Position numbers and translations under genes: made by a program. This document shows positions 7,603 through 9,433 of a stretch of 9,433 nt of DNA, piece by piece. How positions within the stretch are numbered: the first letter of the stretch is position 1; each line of letters begins with the position of its first letter. Source of the DNA: Candidatus Hydrogenedentota bacterium (GTDB taxonomy: Bacteria > Hydrogenedentota > Hydrogenedentia > Hydrogenedentiales > CAITNO01); contig CAIXUF010001008.1 of assembly GCA_903922535.1 (NCBI GenBank), positions 1 to 9,433 of the forward strand, in the 5' to 3' direction. The notes beneath the pieces are model-generated. The model made no database searches. It was not told the DNA's origin and saw only the letters and a list, made by a program, of their open reading frames with translations.

Positions 7603-7608
7603 AAGGAA
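7603..7608 (+). promoter_or_regulatory. Ribosome binding site that supports the GTG start at 7618
   Basis: AAGGAA lies 9 nt before GTG at 7618. ATG codons at 7642 and 7648 have no such site at normal spacing. Starting at the GTG also supplies the basic n-region (SRTK) of the signal peptide, which the later starts would remove. Confidence 0.55.
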
Positions 7609-7617
7609 TCGCAGCAG

Positions 7618-9433
7618 GTGAGCCGGACAAAATTGACAATCATGGCCATGCTGGCCGCGTGGTGTCTGACCGTATCCGCTGGATTCGCCGAATCCCCCGC
7701 TGAAGCACCGGGATGTGTGCTTTGGCTCGACGCCGCAGCCGTTTCGCCTGACGGCAATCCTGTCGCCGCATGGCATGACCTTTCGGGCCACCACTGCGAT
7801 GCGACGCAGCCCGACGCAAACCATCAGCCCGTCTGCAAGAAAGGCGCGCCCAATGCCTCGCCGGTGTTGCATTTCGACGGCAACGATTTCCTGACTGCTC
7901 CGCTGAAACGGGACTGGACCGGCACAGACTGGACGGTCTTCGCCGTGGCCTCGCTGGATGCGGACACGCCCGCCAATTACCGGGGCCTCCTCGGCAACCG
8001 GTTTGGGGAAGGGAAGGACAACTGGTGGTCCCTCGGCACAACGGGTAACGGAACAACGTACTTGGAACTGGCCGCGGGCGCGGGCGTCAGCACCACCGTT
8101 TCACCGGCCAATGCCAGGATCTGCGTCTACACGGTGGTGAAACAGGGACAACGCTTCGCGCTCTACCGAAACGGTTCGCTGATGGGCGAGGCGGAGCATG
8201 CCAATGTCGGCGGCCTGACCAACGAACTGCGCGTCGGCCTGTGGTTTGGCGGCGATCAGGGATGGAAGGGCGATATCGCGGAGATCATCCTGTGCGAGGG
8301 AGCCGTCGACACGCCGGGCCGGGAGCGGGTGGAACAGCAGCTCTGTGAGAAATGGAACGTGTTCCTTGCGCAACAGGTTTTGGTGAAGGAGGCGACCTGG
8401 CCCGCGACCATGCTGGCCTCGCGCAGTGCCCTTCGCAACTGGACGGCCAAGCGGGGAACGACACAGCCCGATGACGGGGCCGCAGCAGCGTTGTGGGATG
8501 CCCTCCAGACGGCGTTTCCCGACGAGGCGGCGCGCTTTGCGCGCCTTGCCCAGGCCGCAAACACCAATCCGGTGGATTGGTTTGGCCATGACAAGGACTG
8601 TGAACTGGAGAAGGCGCTCATCGCCTCAGGCGGCCCGCGTTTTGCGGCGGAGTCGGATGCGTTTTCCACCTCGAACACGCCGACAGATGACCCGCGCTGG
8701 CTTGCGCTGGCCGACCAGGCAGGCAGGACGCGCGATGCGTTCATGGCATGTCAGCGGCGGCTGGACGGAATCAATGCGGCGGCATTGCGGCGGGCCATGG
8801 ATGACCTAGCCGCCACATACCCCGACCGCTACGCCAAGGGACAGGAGTTCGCAGCGCGACTCACCGACATCGAACGCCGTCTTCCTGAGATAAAGGCCGG
8901 TCTGGCGCGGTGCGATGAGCCGACCAGGACGGACGCTGAAGACGCCTTGAAGCTGCAACAGGAAGTCCTTCTGAGCAACCCGTTGCTCGATTTTGACAAG
9001 CTGCTTTTCATCCGCCGCAGCGCAACGAGTCCAACATTGGGACTTGTGCAGAACTGGCAGAGCAACTGCGCGCTGCCCGTCAACGGGTTCGACAACGAGA
9101 TAGCCCAGCTTTCACCGGTGAATCCCGACGGCGGCGTGACAACCGTGTACAAGCCGGACAAGCCGGTGTTTGTCGGGGACGTGGATCTGAATTATGACGC
9201 GGACAAGATGCTGTTCTCCTCCATCGGCAGCGGTGACCGGTGGCAGATCTTCGAGGTCGGCGCGGACGGCACGGGGCTGCGGCAGGTCACGCGCGGCGAC
9301 GATCCCGACGTGGACAATTATGATCCCTGCTATCTGCCGGACGGACGGATCATGTTTTGTTCGACGGCCTATTTCACGGCGGTGCCCTGTGTGAACGGGT
9401 CCACGCGCTGCGCGAACCTGTTCCGCATGGACG
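7618..9433 (+). CDS. Secreted LamG plus HZS-alpha-like beta-propeller protein (C-terminus beyond window)
   Basis: The frame stays open from GTG 7618 to the right edge, giving 605 codons. The GTG start is chosen for its ribosome site and for a full signal peptide (MSRTKLTIMAMLAAWCLTVS, then AGFA before ES). Residues about 33-250 form a LamG/concanavalin-like domain (GCVLWLDAAAV, AAWHDLSGHH, LHFDGNDFL, FALYRNGSLMGEA, LRVGLWFGGD, GDIAEIILCEG, CEKWNVF), a likely glycan- or ligand-binding module. A helical linker follows with YPDRYAKGQEFAARL (from 401). NPLLDFDKLLFIRRSA (from 454) opens the hydrazine-synthase-alpha-like propeller, with FDNEIAQLSP and DDPDVDNYDPCYLPDGRIMF. The core from 401 aligns with residues 297-497 of the protein at 2229-6179, so the two are paralogues. 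By family analogy the missing part should carry further blades and CxxCH heme motifs, but none is visible here. It is probably co-transcribed with the beta-helix gene. Confidence 0.8.
   Translation, partial: MSRTKLTIMAMLAAWCLTVSAGFAESPAEAPGCVLWLDAAAVSPDGNPVAAWHDLSGHHCDATQPDANHQPVCKKGAPNASPVLHFDGNDFLTAPLKRDWTGTDWTVFAVASLDADTPANYRGLLGNRFGEGKDNWWSLGTTGNGTTYLELAAGAGVSTTVSPANARICVYTVVKQGQRFALYRNGSLMGEAEHANVGGLTNELRVGLWFGGDQGWKGDIAEIILCEGAVDTPGRERVEQQLCEKWNVFLAQQVLVKEATWPATMLASRSALRNWTAKRGTTQPDDGAAAALWDALQTAFPDEAARFARLAQAANTNPVDWFGHDKDCELEKALIASGGPRFAAESDAFSTSNTPTDDPRWLALADQAGRTRDAFMACQRRLDGINAAALRRAMDDLAATYPDRYAKGQEFAARLTDIERRLPEIKAGLARCDEPTRTDAEDALKLQQEVLLSNPLLDFDKLLFIRRSATSPTLGLVQNWQSNCALPVNGFDNEIAQLSPVNPDGGVTTVYKPDKPVFVGDVDLNYDADKMLFSSIGSGDRWQIFEVGADGTGLRQVTRGDDPDVDNYDPCYLPDGRIMFCSTAYFTAVPCVNGSTRCANLFRMD

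Overview
The window is GC-rich, densely coding bacterial DNA with four genes. Every gene product starts with a Sec-type signal peptide, so all four probably act in the periplasm, at the cell surface or outside the cell. The combination of a hydrazine-synthase-alpha-like beta-propeller with c-heme motifs, a formylglycine-generating-enzyme-like (FGE-like) fold, a LamG domain, a right-handed beta-helix protein and a GH36-type glycosidase is typical of Planctomycetes/Verrucomicrobia/Lentisphaerae-type or Hydrogenedentes-type genomes. This lineage guess rests on gene content only. No rRNA, tRNA, CRISPR array, insertion sequence or phage gene is seen.

Layout. On the minus strand, 1-2114 is the N-terminal part (704 codons) of a secreted GH36/melibiase-like alpha-galactosidase that runs off the left edge. 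Upstream of it, 2229-6179, also minus, is a protein of about 1316 residues. It joins a ThuA-like N-domain, a hydrazine-synthase-alpha-like beta-propeller, two CxxCH heme sites and a C-terminal FGE-fold domain. A 208-bp divergent intergenic region (6180-6387) holds two adjacent perfect inverted repeats. On the plus strand, 6388-7548 is a secreted beta-helix protein. After a 69-nt gap, a second HZS-alpha-like propeller protein begins at 7618 with an N-terminal LamG domain and runs off the right edge. The two edge genes have no stop codon in the window, so a search limited to closed reading frames would miss them.

How they may work together. The two propeller proteins share a homologous core of about 200 residues but carry different N-terminal modules, and they sit on either side of the divergent promoter region with the beta-helix gene between them. 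Together with the glycosidase this suggests an envelope system that handles glycans or another extracellular substrate and has a c-heme redox component. That link is inference. The first propeller protein should not be read as a true hydrazine synthase: no beta or gamma subunit gene is present in the window, and it has extra domains.
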